This document shows, piece after piece, positions 54,752 through 64,000 of a DNA stretch of 64,000 nucleotides. The DNA lies in the NCBI GenBank assembly GCA_018105865.1, contig CM030834.1, positions 3,267,115 to 3,331,114 on the forward strand. The letters are read 5' to 3'. Each line of letters starts with the position of its first letter. The stretch's first letter is position 1. The translations under genes and the position numbers were made by a program. This DNA comes from Metaphire vulgaris. Lineage: Eukaryota; Annelida; Clitellata; Crassiclitellata; Megascolecidae. The notes beneath the pieces are model-generated. The model did not search any database. It saw nothing but the letters and a program-made list of their open reading frames with translations, and had not been told where the DNA came from.

Positions 54752-57700
54752 AACTACTATTACTACTACAAATACTACTGCTACTATTACTATTACTACT
54801 ACTACTATTACTACTACTATTACTACTACTACTACTTCTACTACTACTACTACTACTACTAATAATAATAATAACACTGGTCAACAAATTTTATGCAAAT
54901 TTTTGTTTCCTCTACAAATTTTGGTGAAACTAATAGATTTTGACTTGCTGAACACAAATATGTAATTAGAATTTCTGTATCACGTAAGGTTTTTAAGAAA
55001 TCGACAATTTAGCATTTAGTATTGTAACGTCTTCTGCAACATAATCCTACAGAAGGATCTAGGCAATAATGACAAGACATGAGAAAATTAGAAATGTTTT
55101 GCTGTAGATTTTCGTTTGTAGTCACTGTCCTGTGCTTCACGTATCAGTGACCAACAGTAGTCTCCGAGCATAGACGGACTCCACTTTCCCTGGTAGCGTT
55201 TCTCGATGCTGGCAATGTCTTTGTGAAATCTTTCACCATGTTCATCACTGACGGCGCCGAGATTGTCCGGGAAAAAGTCCAAGTGAGAATGAAGGAAGTG
55301 TATCTTCAGTGACATGTTGCATTTCATTGCCTTGTAAGCTTGTAGCAGATTTCCAACTTGTTCAACATAGTTTGGCGCCTTGTAGTTGCCCAGAAAGTAG
55401 CAACAACATCCCTGAAGGCTGTCCAGGCAACATGCTCGGCACCCTGCAGAAGGCCCTCAAAGTGACTGTCCTTGAGCATCTCTCGAATCTGTGGGCCAAC
55501 AAAAACGCCTTCTTTTATTTTAGCATCACTGGTGCGTGGAAACCTCTGTCGTAAGTATGTAAAGTCTTCACTTTCTTTGTTCATTGCTTTGACAAAGTTT
55601 TTCATTAACCCAAGTTTGATGTGCAAAGGTGGGAGATAAATGTTCTTCGGATCAACGAGAGGATCATGTTTAACGTTCTTTTGTCCTGGAACCAAGTCCC
55701 TGCGAGGTGGCCAGACCTTTCTCACATAATGTGAATCTCTAGCTCGGCTGTCCCACTCGCAAAGAAAGCAGCAGTACTTGGTGTAGCCTAGCTGCAGACC
55801 GAGTAGAATTGCAACAACTTTCAGATCTCCACATATATTCCAGTTGTATCTCGAGTATTCTATGTGTTTCAATAGCAGCTGCATGTTCTCATATGTTTCC
55901 TTCATGTAAGCAGCATGTCCAATGGGTACTGAAGGATATGAATTGCCATTGTGCAGCAAAACAACCTTTAAACTTAACAGCGAAGAGTCAACAAAAAGTC
56001 GCCATTCGGATGGATTGTGCTTACAGCCGAAAGCAGAAAGCAATCCATCAATGTCAATGCAAAAAGTAAGACTGTCGATTTTTTTGAAGAATCGAGTCAA
56101 GTCTTCATGCCGTTTACGAAATACTGATATTTTTGTACCTGGAGAGAGCAGATTCCATCCTTGCAACCTAGATCTAAGCAATTCTGCTTGATTTTTTGAC
56201 AAATCTAAGTCTCTGACCAGATCATTGAGCTCTGCCTGAGAAATCAAATGAGGTTTGCTGGATGTCGATGGCTCAAACTCTGGGTCTTCCGTAGCTGAAT
56301 CATCAACTATCTGCAGCATTTCATCTGTCTCTGCATGCTCGTCCTCGTCCTCCAGTGTCCAAAACTCGGGGGGTTGGAACAGGAAGACTCTCGTCGTGTG
56401 GCACTGGTCTCATTGCCGAGGCAAGGTTAGGATACTCAATAGACTTCATATTCTTTGAAGAAAATCCTGTAACATTCGTCATGCAGAAATAGCAATCCGT
56501 TGCATGATTATTCCGCTCCCTCCATATCATTGGTATGGCGAATGGCATGGATGGACGCTTACTTGCAAGCCAAGCTCGCAGACTGGTAGCACAAGATGAA
56601 CAACATATATGAGGTGCCCATACTTTGTCCTGGTCGCCAATTTTGCATCCAAAGTATAACTCATATCCTTTCTTTATGATTGCTGTCATACTCCGCTTCT
56701 GTGATTTCAATGTAAACTCTCCACAGATGTAGCAGAACGTGTCACTGCTATTGCGACATCGACGCGACATTTCAGAAACTTTAATTAAATTAGTTAATAT
56801 ATTCAATTCACAGCCTTTAACTAAACAGTTATATCTCATCAAATAGAAAGACTGCAGCTGCTTCCTAGTGCTGCTTGGTATTTATATAGGACTGCGTAAC
56901 CATAGCAACAATACATGCTAGGCATGTAGTCTTGAAGACAGGTTTGGACGCGTCTTGGCATGTCTGGACATGCCTAATTATACTAATTTTCAAAATCCAT
57001 GTAGTTAAGTGAGCCAGCAGTGCATATTACATCTGTTATAGCGGTCACATAAGATTCTTGCCTAACCTGAATACCCATAACTCAGATAACTCTCGAAAAC
57101 CACGATTTTAAAATTCTTATAATTTTAAAATTTAAAATCAGCTTTTTCTCAAAAAACTTACGTGATAGGAAAATTTCAAAATTATTCCTGTAATCAGCAT
57201 GACAAAATCTACCTGGAACACCAGAAATTGCACAGGAAACAAAAACCTTGTTGACCAGTGTAATAATAATAATAATAATAAATGGATTTTAAGTGCTTTA
57301 GTAGGATTATTCCTGTATTGAAAACCACTGTCACCCATCCATCCCTCTATTCCAACGTCTGTTTGTCCGCTACAGATTTGATCTTTGATTGTATAAAAAA
57401 CGCATTTTTGCTGTTTATAATGCCAATTAGCTGAACACATTGATACTGTAAATGTAACCTCAGTGAGTTCAGGCAAAGTTGGAATTTCGATTCTCCATCC
57501 TTCATCGTCTGTCAAATGCAGATGCAGCTTATTTAACTTGTACGTCGCCATCAATTTTATGGTGTTCAAAATTTCATATTTATCGACAAAGTGCCTCGCT
57601 GCGTCGCACAAGAGACCGCGAAATTCGAACCTCGGAGCATCTATTATCCTAAGCAACGGTAAAGTATTTCCGTTTTTGCTATTTTCCAGCAAACTCAGCA

Positions 57701-60700
57701 ACGTCTGAATAGCGTAGAATATTCCAGCGGCTGTCTGACCACAGATGTCAATCGTCCCATTTTTGATTTTGATCGTGTAACCTTCCTCAAGATATAACCT
57801 CCTGGAATCATTAAACTCTGCAAAAGGGGAACTTGTATTTTTCGCCAAACATGAGCTAATATTTTTGCGAGAAAGACGCACGATATTCTTAGGTGTTACC
57901 CTCAGATCAATCAATTTGGCCAGTTTAATGTCAAGCTCGTCTGAAAAAACGAAACAAAATTAAAAAAGATAAGAAAAAGTAAAAAATAACAAAATGAGTA
58001 GATTATTTTTTATAGAATATTTCTAGCAAACTTCATCACAATTGAAATTTGTTAACTGTCTAATTTTAGGCAGCTTTTGATTTGTCAACGAAGCAGTATC
58101 ACATTTTCAACTTCCCCTATGGCCATCCGAGAACAGTAGAGGGAGCAAACATCCTCCGACCATCCGGCAGCCTAAAGCGACCATAGATTTCAAATTCATA
58201 TATCGAGGGAGGACCATCGGGACCATCTATAAAGTACGTCACACACCTAGGGGAAGGGGTTTAAGAAAGTGTGAAAGTTTGTGACCGAGGAGGGGTAAAG
58301 GTCACACATGAACAGGGCCTCCGAGAGAACATGCGAGCCCCTGTGTAAAAAAATTGTCACGGGCCCCTGACCTGGCAAGTCTGCGAAAAACTTGATGACA
58401 TTTTAAACCCAGAATTTTCCGGATCCACGTCGTTACCCGTAACAAGCAAGTGTGAAAAAGTGTTGATGACCTTTTTTCCTTCTCGCTCCTTTTAAAAAAG
58501 GAGACTACTTGATTACTTAACATGATCGGCCCGGACTCCTAACATTCCCCGGACCCCTGACATTCCCCGGGCCCCTGACATTCCACGGGCCCCTGACATT
58601 ACCCGGGCCCCTGACATTCCCCGGGCCCCTGACATTCCCCGGGCCCCTGACATTCCCCGGGCCCCTGTGTTCGTGACGAGAAGATGACTTTTTCCTTGTC
58701 AGTCTTTTTCAGGGTTCAGGATATTGTTAATACAGCTAATACATCTTCATCACCGGGCCCGGGCCCCCTGCAGGCCGCCAGGCCCCTGTGCAATTGCCCC
58801 TCTACCCCTCTCGGCGGCCCTGCATAAGAAACCTGAAATATACAGTTTTACATGACTTTCTCTTCTGCTGGATGTATTCCAATGGGAGAAGTCACTGGTG
58901 TATACTGTATAGTAATTATATTATGCTAGGTACACGGAATTATAAATCTCAATTACATTCGTCATCGTTGTGGATGTTGAATATTTCTATGTTTTGTTGC
59001 TGAATAATGAACGAGAAACTCGGATTGATCAAATAGAATACCTGCGTGACGTAATTTATGGACGACGATTTTTGATACATTTGATATGAGAATGGTAAAA
59101 CTGTCAAAAATAGCGTGTCGTATTTTATGGACGGCCCCGTATATACTATATACGGGGACGTCTTTAAAATGGCCAATAAAGCTATGACTTAGGCGCATAA
59201 ACTAAACTCAAATAACGCTTGGTCGTTATTATAATGAAGATGTTGATATTTGTTAAATATATTACCGGCAAGAAATAAGGCTTCATTGAAGAAATCTTTA
59301 TTATAGACGATGCTCCATGTCTTATCAAGTCTCACTTCTCCTCGTGCAATTTTAACGGACAAAGGAGTCGGGATGACGGCTTTGACGGATTGGTTCAGGT
59401 TACGGACATTATTCCGGACGTATCTCTTCTCTGGTGCCCATCTGTCAAAGTCGTAGTCGACGAGCGGTCGTTTCAAGTAAGTACTTTGTACGATTCGTGG
59501 CTCAAGACCGTAACCAGCCACGTACCAGTTCGGAAACGAGTACCATTTTGAATTGAGGTCCGCCCGTTCGCGAATGACAAGACTCTGGTTTGGTTTCAGA
59601 CCGGCAAACAAAGTGTGTCGTCTCCCTGTCAAGATTGGCTCCAAAGAGTACAACCTGCCGCTCAAGTGTCGCAGTAGGACACCGCTTGGTGTTATTGCCA
59701 CGGATCCCTTCTCTGCCACACCGTAAAGTCCGGCGAAGTGGCTGAAGAACAGGGACCAATTTGCACCCGGATCTTCTCAGAGCCGTTGTTTGTTAACTTA
59801 ATGTATAGGCGGCTGTCCTCAGATCTGACGTATTCGACAATTAGGTTAGCACCAATGTAGTCAACGAGCAATTGGCCTCGCAAGGATCCTGCGATGAAAA
59901 CGTACACTCATACTAATACTATCAAATATAGATGCTCGTTCGATAGACAAAACATGCAGATATTGAAAGAATTGAAGAAATTACATTACATTTCGTTACA
60001 CATATCTAGGATCAGTACTGACATAAGGTGGACTAAACGAAGAAGGGCATAATAAGAAGAATTCGACTGACAAGTGCAGCATTTGGAAAACTGCAGAATA
60101 TATGGAAAGACAAACAAATATCATTGAAAACAAAACTAAAGCTATATAATACACTGATCAAATCAATACTATTATATGGATCAGAATTCTGGACCATAAA
60201 GAAGAAAGATGAAAGAAGATTAATGACTGCAGATATGAACTGGTTAAGAGGAATAGCAGGAATCAGCAGAAGACAAAGAATTAGGAACAAAATGATCAGA
60301 GCAAAGACAGAGCAAAAAGAAACGCTACTTGAATCAATACAGAAACGAAGACTGAAATGGTTTGGTCATGCTGAAAGAATGAAGGAAGACTGCCAAAGAA
60401 AGGGGGTGTTCAACCCTCCCCCCAACGCCCCCAACAACCCCCACTTGGCCTCGCCACTGGTCATATAGCCTGAAAATAAGCTCCAAATCTCAAGATTCGA
60501 ATCTAATAATATCATACTGCACATTTTTCGACAAGGCAGACCCGTTAGGGCAGTGTTTCCAAAACTATGGGTCGCGACCCACAAGTGGGTCGCAGGGCTG
60601 ACTAGTGGGCCGCGAGGTAGTGCGAAATTAGATTCAAAGTGTCATTTTCTAACCAATACCACAATGTCACAAACCTTTAAAGTTGCAAATAGACTTAGGT

Positions 60701-62237
60701 CTTAAGGAATTTATTTGCCTGCAAGTCCCCCCATATACGGTTTATATTAAAATGATTAGTGTTTTATCCAATTTTAGTCGACAATGAGTTTGCGGGGTCA
60801 CGGCATGTTACAAAACCGCTAACGTGAGTCGCACAGTTCCTAAAAGTTTGCGAACTTTGGGAAGCCCTGGAATATAGTACTTTTTAAAAATTATTCTTAT
60901 TTCGCAATAACGCAAAGAAAGCGTATTCCGACCATTTTGCTCTGAAACTCCACAATCAATAGGGAATCTCTAGTTCAGCTAGAGCTTAAACCTAGCAGTT
61001 AAGCGACTTTGCCATATTCATAGGATTTTTAAGACGCGTAACAAAGGTATGTTCGTGGCAAAATTCTAAGAGATAACTTTCAAGATATTATAATATCCAT
61101 TCCTCTCCTTTCATCTATTTTGCAGCAATATGAATAATTCTGCCTAATATATTTGCCACATTTTTCATTCGAATTGAATCAGAGCTTTTGTTTCTTTCAA
61201 CCAACGTTCGCTAGATGGCCCAACGCCTTTTTGATATTACATGCTATGATTAGGGTCCAAGTACGCTACAAAACCGCTGCAGTTAGGGTTAGGATCAATT
61301 AAATCACACCAGCTGAGGCTGAGGAGCATGACACTCATTAAACTGGTGAACTTTTTGCCTGTCACCCATTTTCTTGAGTTGGGGCGTCTCCGGTTCTGCG
61401 GTCACAGAATAGGCCATAACCCGTTTTATTTTGCTAAAACGGCCATTGGATATGGATATGCGAACCAGAGGCGTCATTTGGGGGGCTAGGGGGGGGGCGT
61501 GGCCCCCCAAGAAAATGAAAATATTAATTTATAATGTATTAATGTGCAACAAAAACAAAAACAGGGACGTAATTTGCGTTTGGGGGGAAGGCCAGCAGCC
61601 CCTAAAGTTCTAAAGGGGTGCTTGTCTAAAGTAACTAATCGCAAAAAAGGGTTGATAAGCAAAAAAAAGGTCATCAACTTTTTTGGAAACTCGTCAAGTT
61701 GAAAAATTGAAAAAATTTAACAAAATTGAAAAATTTAAAAAATTGAAAAGAAAAATTTAAAAAAATTTTCGCCCTCCAAGAAAAGTTGAAATGACGCCAC
61801 TGATGCGAACTAATACTTAATGTAAACAATAAAGGATCCAGTGGTGTAGCCAGAGGGGTTGGGGTTAAACGCTCCCTTTGGCCGTCGACGGAAAATTTGT
61901 TAACGTGTTTCCATGCATTTTTTTAAATTTTTGGACGCGGTTTTGGGGTTGAAACCTCATCCCCCTTGGCTGGCACGTTGAGGACTTTTTGCTTTTCAGC
62001 ATGTTTAGAGTAGAAAAAATAACGTTGGTCATGACCAAACCCCGTTGTGGAAATCCTGGCTACGCCACTGAAAGGATCTACTGTACGGGTGTCATGGTAA
62101 GTAACCTCAAAGTAGGAACCACAAATCTTACCATATTGAATGATGTTCTCCATATTGAGGAGAGTTCCAACTAAGATGAAAGTTAATAATCCACTGAAAG
62201 ACACGTTGAAAAGACGCTTAACATGACAGCGAACCAT
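49564..62237 (-). CDS. Chitobiase-type beta-N-acetylhexosaminidase (GH20), eight exons
   Basis: Removes terminal GlcNAc/GalNAc from chitin oligomers or glycans (family knowledge). Exons: 62132-62237 (hydrophobic signal or anchor, [13 protein letters not shown]), 59266-59888 ([20 protein letters not shown]), 57459-57940 (GH20 start, [15 protein letters not shown]), 53330-53729 ([14 protein letters not shown]), 52245-52547 (LHLGGDEV, catalytic Asp-Glu near 551-552; QMWEDGF), 51493-51724 (FYLDHPYEP), 50263-50515 ([17 protein letters not shown]), 49564-49708 ([14 protein letters not shown], stop). Borders are GT/AG and phases agree, giving about 848 residues. Two breaks: one base missing near 59771 just before WSLFFSHF, and two missing near 53711 in GSRRGHDLQ. 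A second acceptor at 53702 would bypass the latter. Either an eroding gene or assembly error. Confidence 0.8.
49805..50006 (+). mobile_element. LINE 3' end, cassette 3
   Basis: Copy of 30505-30915 without the nested MITE. It reads [19 protein letters not shown], then the UTR and a TTA array (49972-50008) inside the last GH20 intron. Confidence 0.7.
50560..50935 (-). mobile_element. LINE 3' terminal fragment, cassette 3
   Basis: Cassette 3 counterpart of 31474-31850, starting in AAGTAAGTAAGTA next to a CAGGGCCGGATTAA end. Confidence 0.55.
51826..52145. repeat. Complex AGT/GTT microsatellite in GH20 intron
   Basis: Imperfect trinucleotide array about 100 bp beyond the 51724 exon. The cassette 2 counterpart is split by the LINE at 33040-34600. 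Confidence 0.9.
52927..53193. mobile_element. hAT-like MITE, CAGTGGCGTAGCC family
   Basis: Same insertion as 38334-38607 (right flank TATTGTCC at 53194). It lies about 135 bp past the donor of the 53330-53729 exon. Contains an inverted GACAAGCAAAAAAGG motif near 53120. Confidence 0.9.
53830..54440. other. GH20 intron 3, no feature recognised
   Basis: Unique-looking sequence downstream of the last CHB_HEX/GH20 5' exons. Ends in a CAA array (54441-54472). No exon or element ends identified. Confidence 0.4.
54513..54690 (-). mobile_element. LINE 3' UTR fragment
   Basis: Nearly identical to 33040-33247: GTAA array, then GCGCTTCCAAAAGATGCACC, then GCTATGGAGGAAATGATTTT. It is a very short 5'-truncated insertion of the same LINE family. 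Confidence 0.75.
54689..54870. repeat. Complex CTA/TTA microsatellite
   Basis: Imperfect ACT array that turns into AAT, into which the CACTGG-ended transposon is inserted. Long Leu or Ser/Val frames across it are artefacts. Confidence 0.9.
54875..57260 (-). mobile_element. DNA transposon with CACTGGTCAACAA ends, CACTA-like
   Basis: A 2,386-bp element with inverted ends CACTGGTCAACAA. Similarity continues inward through TTTTTGTTTCC and TATCACGTAAG, so the terminal repeats reach about 110-130 bp. It sits in a TAA array, so the target duplication (TA or TAA) cannot be fixed. It carries one protein gene (55088-56842). CACTG ends and a possible 3-bp duplication recall CACTA/CMC elements. The superfamily is inference. 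Confidence 0.7.
55088..56842 (-). pseudogene. Putative transposase, LPPLHIKLG family, two frameshifts
   Basis: Three minus-strand frames form one protein. The N-terminal part probably starts near 56770 with a Cys-rich region (CYICGEF, HICCSSC, CYFC), possibly zinc-binding. The middle (to 55324) holds [44 protein letters not shown] and [18 protein letters not shown]. The end (55088-55327) holds [28 protein letters not shown] and [10 protein letters not shown]. Frames break at a run of six C near 56367 and of T near 55398, both homopolymers. I recall these motifs from multi-copy uncharacterised animal proteins but know no assigned function. The Asp of IDID, the Asp of CGDLK and a Glu of DEHGE could be a DDE triad; this is a guess. 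Confidence 0.6.
57262..57345 (-). mobile_element. LINE 3' UTR scrap
   Basis: TAA array followed by GGATTTTAAGTGCTTTAGTA and GAAAACCACTG, the same UTR as at 5293-5345. It shows that the CACTGG transposon landed in the AAT tail of an older LINE. Confidence 0.55.
58313..58822. mobile_element. hAT-like element, GGGCCTCCGAGAG ends, GC-rich core
   Basis: Ends CAGGGCCTCCGAGAG and CTCTCGGCGGCCCTG. Flanks CACATGAA and CATAAGAA match at 6 of 8 positions. The core holds an 18-bp minisatellite. Related in its ends to the MITE at 8989-9331. Confidence 0.7.
58553..58672. repeat. 18-bp GC-rich minisatellite
   Basis: About seven tandem units of CCCCGGGCCCCTGACATT with few changes, in otherwise AT-rich DNA. 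Each unit contains the palindrome GGGCCC. Confidence 0.9.
59950..60395 (+). mobile_element. LINE C-terminal fragment
   Basis: Plus-strand reading [20 protein letters not shown], then [20 protein letters not shown], then [11 protein letters not shown]. This LYGSExWT-to-KWFGHxxRM order is the C-terminus of RTE/jockey-like ORF2. The part before 60124 is shifted. It ends against a CCTCGCCACTG hAT-like end at about 60465. Confidence 0.8.
60551..60869. mobile_element. hAT-like MITE, AGTGTTTCCAAA ends
   Basis: Ends CAGTGTTTCCAAAACTATGG and CTTTGGGAAGCCCTG with GGGTCGCGACCC near the left. No target duplication is visible, so either the flanks have mutated or the end call is off. Confidence 0.5.
61466..61802. 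mobile_element. hAT-like MITE, AGAGGCGTCATTTGGGG family
   Basis: Perfect 8-bp duplication ATGCGAAC (61458-61465 and 61803-61810). Ends CAGAGGCGTCATTTGGGG and AAATGACGCCACTG. Contains a GATAAGCAAAAAAAAGGTC motif near 61650. Confidence 0.9.
61839..62070. mobile_element. hAT-like MITE, CAGTGGCGTAGCC family
   Basis: Perfect 8-bp duplication AAAGGATC (61831-61838 and 62071-62078). Ends CAGTGGTGTAGCCAG and TGGCTACGCCACTG. Lies 62 bp past the donor of the first GH20 exon. Confidence 0.9.
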
Positions 62238-62328
62238 CTGCAAACAAATACAATTCACCATTATGACTGAAAGACCCACTTCAGACTATTGTATATTAAT
62301 ATTAGTAAAGTGACATCTTATTATACGC

Positions 62329-62694
62329 CAGGGAACTCCAACTCAAATCAGATGGCGGGCCGCATTGGACCACAAACCCAACGTCGCGGGCCGGACAAGT
62401 ACCGATAATACCTTGGTCTAGGTCTAAGTCTATAAGTCTAAGACTGAATAATTAACAGTGTAAATTGAAAATGTAGGTAAAAACACAATGAAACAAGGTA
62501 CTACACATTGTTATTTATTCTTGTTCTATGTCCTTGTGGATAAGTAAGAAATTTGGTAATCTCCTAGTCCTAAAAATGATGGTAATAACCGGTCCTATTG
62601 CTAAAATTGTCATTTTCCCAAACTTGATGGCGGGCCGGATAAAACTGTCCTGCGGGCCGGATCCGGCCCGCGGGCCGCCAATTGGACAACCCTG
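62329..62694. mobile_element. hAT-like element, GGCCCGCGGGCC subterminal repeats
   Basis: Perfect 8-bp duplication TTATACGC (62321-62328 and 62695-62702). Ends CAGGGAACTCCAA and TTGGACAACCCTG. Located about 90 bp upstream of the first recognised GH20 exon. Confidence 0.9.
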
Positions 62695-62702
62695 TTATAC
62701 GC

Positions 62703-63585
62703 CATAGTGGCAAAAACATAGGCACATTACACTGCCAAAGCAAGTATGATCAAATTCAGTTAAAAGCTGATAAAACTGCATGATTTTCGGAACAGATGTT
62801 TTTAGACCTTCCTTACAGGATAACAAGGAACCGATAATTGGACAGATGTCGTTAAATGGCCGCACAGCAATGTTTCACATTAGCAGCACATTTTCACAAT
62901 TAAGTATCATCAGATTTGTCAAAGTCTGCAAGGTTCAGATATGAAAGATTTTGAGGAATATAATTCAAACATGACAATGTAAGCACTCAGTTGGCGTCCA
63001 CGATATCGGACAGTTTTCGTATTCATACTGTGAGCATTATAGACCAATGTATAGACGCGGAGGTAAGGTGTCCGGCGCCCGGGGACAAAGAATTGTGGTG
63101 GCGCCCCATAACTTCGGAAAATCCTGACAAACAAAAAACTGAATGAAATGGCACCCTGACCTCCCGAAAGATACTAGCAAGCAAAAAATGTCGTCACCGG
63201 AATGAAAATTAAATGATTAGTACCGACTCATGAAGCGTATTGATACTATAGGCCGACAGACGACATCGATTGATGAATCTATTTTTAGATTGAATTATCG
63301 AAATAAAAAATGTGGCTAAACTGAACTAACCTCTATAGTTTATACCTTTCCCTTCCCAATGGCACTCTCTCATAAAGTTGGTGGGGGTAACAGAGAGATA
63401 ATAGAGTAATAATAGAGAGTAATAGGGAGGTCTAAAAGAAGTTTACGCCTTGACGTGAAACAACAGGAACATAACTCGTCGGTAGTTTATAGCATGGTCC
63501 ATCAGAACCATCAGGAGTTGTAAACTTGTCACCGCAAAAATTGTTGATGAAGTTTTGCATTTATCTAACTTTGCGGGCTTCGAAT
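62703..63585. other. No gene recognised
   Basis: Any upstream GH20 exon or promoter would lie here or beyond the window; I could not identify one. Two diverged GACAAGCAAAAA-like motifs occur at 63126 and 63176 next to a GGCGCCCC stretch, probably a degraded hAT-like element. Confidence 0.4.
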
Positions 63586-63587
63586 GC

Positions 63588-63589
<2 letters not shown>

Positions 63590-63675
<86 letters not shown>

Positions 63676-63676
63676 A
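63590..63676. repeat. (GTA)n microsatellite
   Basis: About 28 AGT units followed by an AGC/GCA run. Another AGT run begins at 63963 and continues past the window end. Confidence 0.95.
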
Positions 63677-63712
63677 GAAGTAGTAGTAGTAGCAGCAGCA
63701 GCAGCAGCAACA

Positions 63713-63960
63713 GCAGTGGCGTAGCCAAAGGGAGAGTTTCGGAGGTAAAACTCCCAAACCGGCTAAGAAGCGGTTTTGAGGATCAAGACCCCCATGGGGC
63801 TGGAGACCAAATTTTTTTAAGCGCCACAGGCGTGACGACCTTATCTTTTGCTTGTCAGCAAAGAAAGACATAGGATAGATACATAGGGTGACAGTTTTTG
63901 CTTGTCAAGATTTTTCGAAAGTTGGTTACGGTCTAAAGTCAAAAAGTCAAAACCAACCCC
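63713..63960. mobile_element. hAT-like MITE, CAGTGGCGTAGCC family, right end unclear
   Basis: Left end CAGTGGCGTAGCCAAAGGG. Two inverted GACAAGCAAAA motifs (near 63850 and 63898). The matching right end is not seen before the terminal AGT array. Confidence 0.65.

Positions 63961-64000
<40 letters not shown>

Noticed and set aside
54586..54927. Poly-Leu frame on + and poly-Ser/Val frames on -
   Set aside because: They run through a CTA/TTA microsatellite and LINE UTR; an artefact of repeat composition.
58553..58672. CRISPR-like array
   Set aside because: Units are contiguous 18-mers with no unique spacers, in a eukaryotic mobile element: a minisatellite.
63526..63873. Poly-valine/serine frame at the right edge
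   Set aside because: GTA array joined to a MITE; no protein features outside the repeat.

Overview
This is a 64 kb window of eukaryotic, almost certainly invertebrate animal DNA. Genes have introns with GT/AG borders. The intergenic space is packed with non-LTR retrotransposon ends, small hAT-like elements with 8-bp target duplications, trinucleotide microsatellites and TTAGGG-like blocks. I cannot name the species from sequence alone. The two gene families suggest a marine invertebrate, but that is inference.

The backbone is a tandemly repeated cassette of two convergent genes. On the + strand lies a small receptor: signal peptide, two immunoglobulin-like domains, one membrane span, and a cytoplasmic tail with two YxxL motifs ten residues apart (ITAM-like). 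All its introns are phase 1. On the - strand, about 2.2 kb beyond the receptor stop, lies the 3' end of a chitobiase-type glycoside hydrolase family 20 (GH20) beta-N-acetylhexosaminidase gene.

Receptor copies are at 9.8-15.0 kb (pseudogene, a reading-frame break in each main exon), 20.9-28.0 kb (open in every exon) and 42.3-47.3 kb (open in every exon). GH20 3' halves are at 16.2 kb (truncated terminal exon only), 30.3-39.1 kb (five exons, no 5' half, one broken exon) and 49.6-53.7 kb. The last one continues to the only 5' half, at 57.5-62.2 kb. That eight-exon gene carries two small frame-breaking indels.

Layout: 0-9.8 kb, repeat blocks A and B with a mariner relic and nested hAT-like elements; 9.8-16.3 kb, cassette 1; 16.3-20.6 kb, block B again with a truncated LINE; 20.9-39.2 kb, cassette 2, carrying a 2.8 kb LINE in receptor intron 1, a second LINE, and an intact piggyBac transposon whose empty site is preserved in cassette 3; 39.3-42.0 kb, blocks A and B; 42.3-53.7 kb, cassette 3; 54.9-57.3 kb, a transposon with CACTGG ends encoding an uncharacterised protein; 57.5-62.2 kb, GH20 5' half; 62.3-64.0 kb, repeats.

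The two open receptors differ by 43 replacement codons against 6 synonymous codons by my manual alignment, 16 to 1 in the second Ig domain. With the tandem array and the YxxL tail, this suggests a fast-evolving immune or self-recognition receptor family linked to a GlcNAc-releasing enzyme. The functional reading is inference; the gene structures come directly from the sequence.
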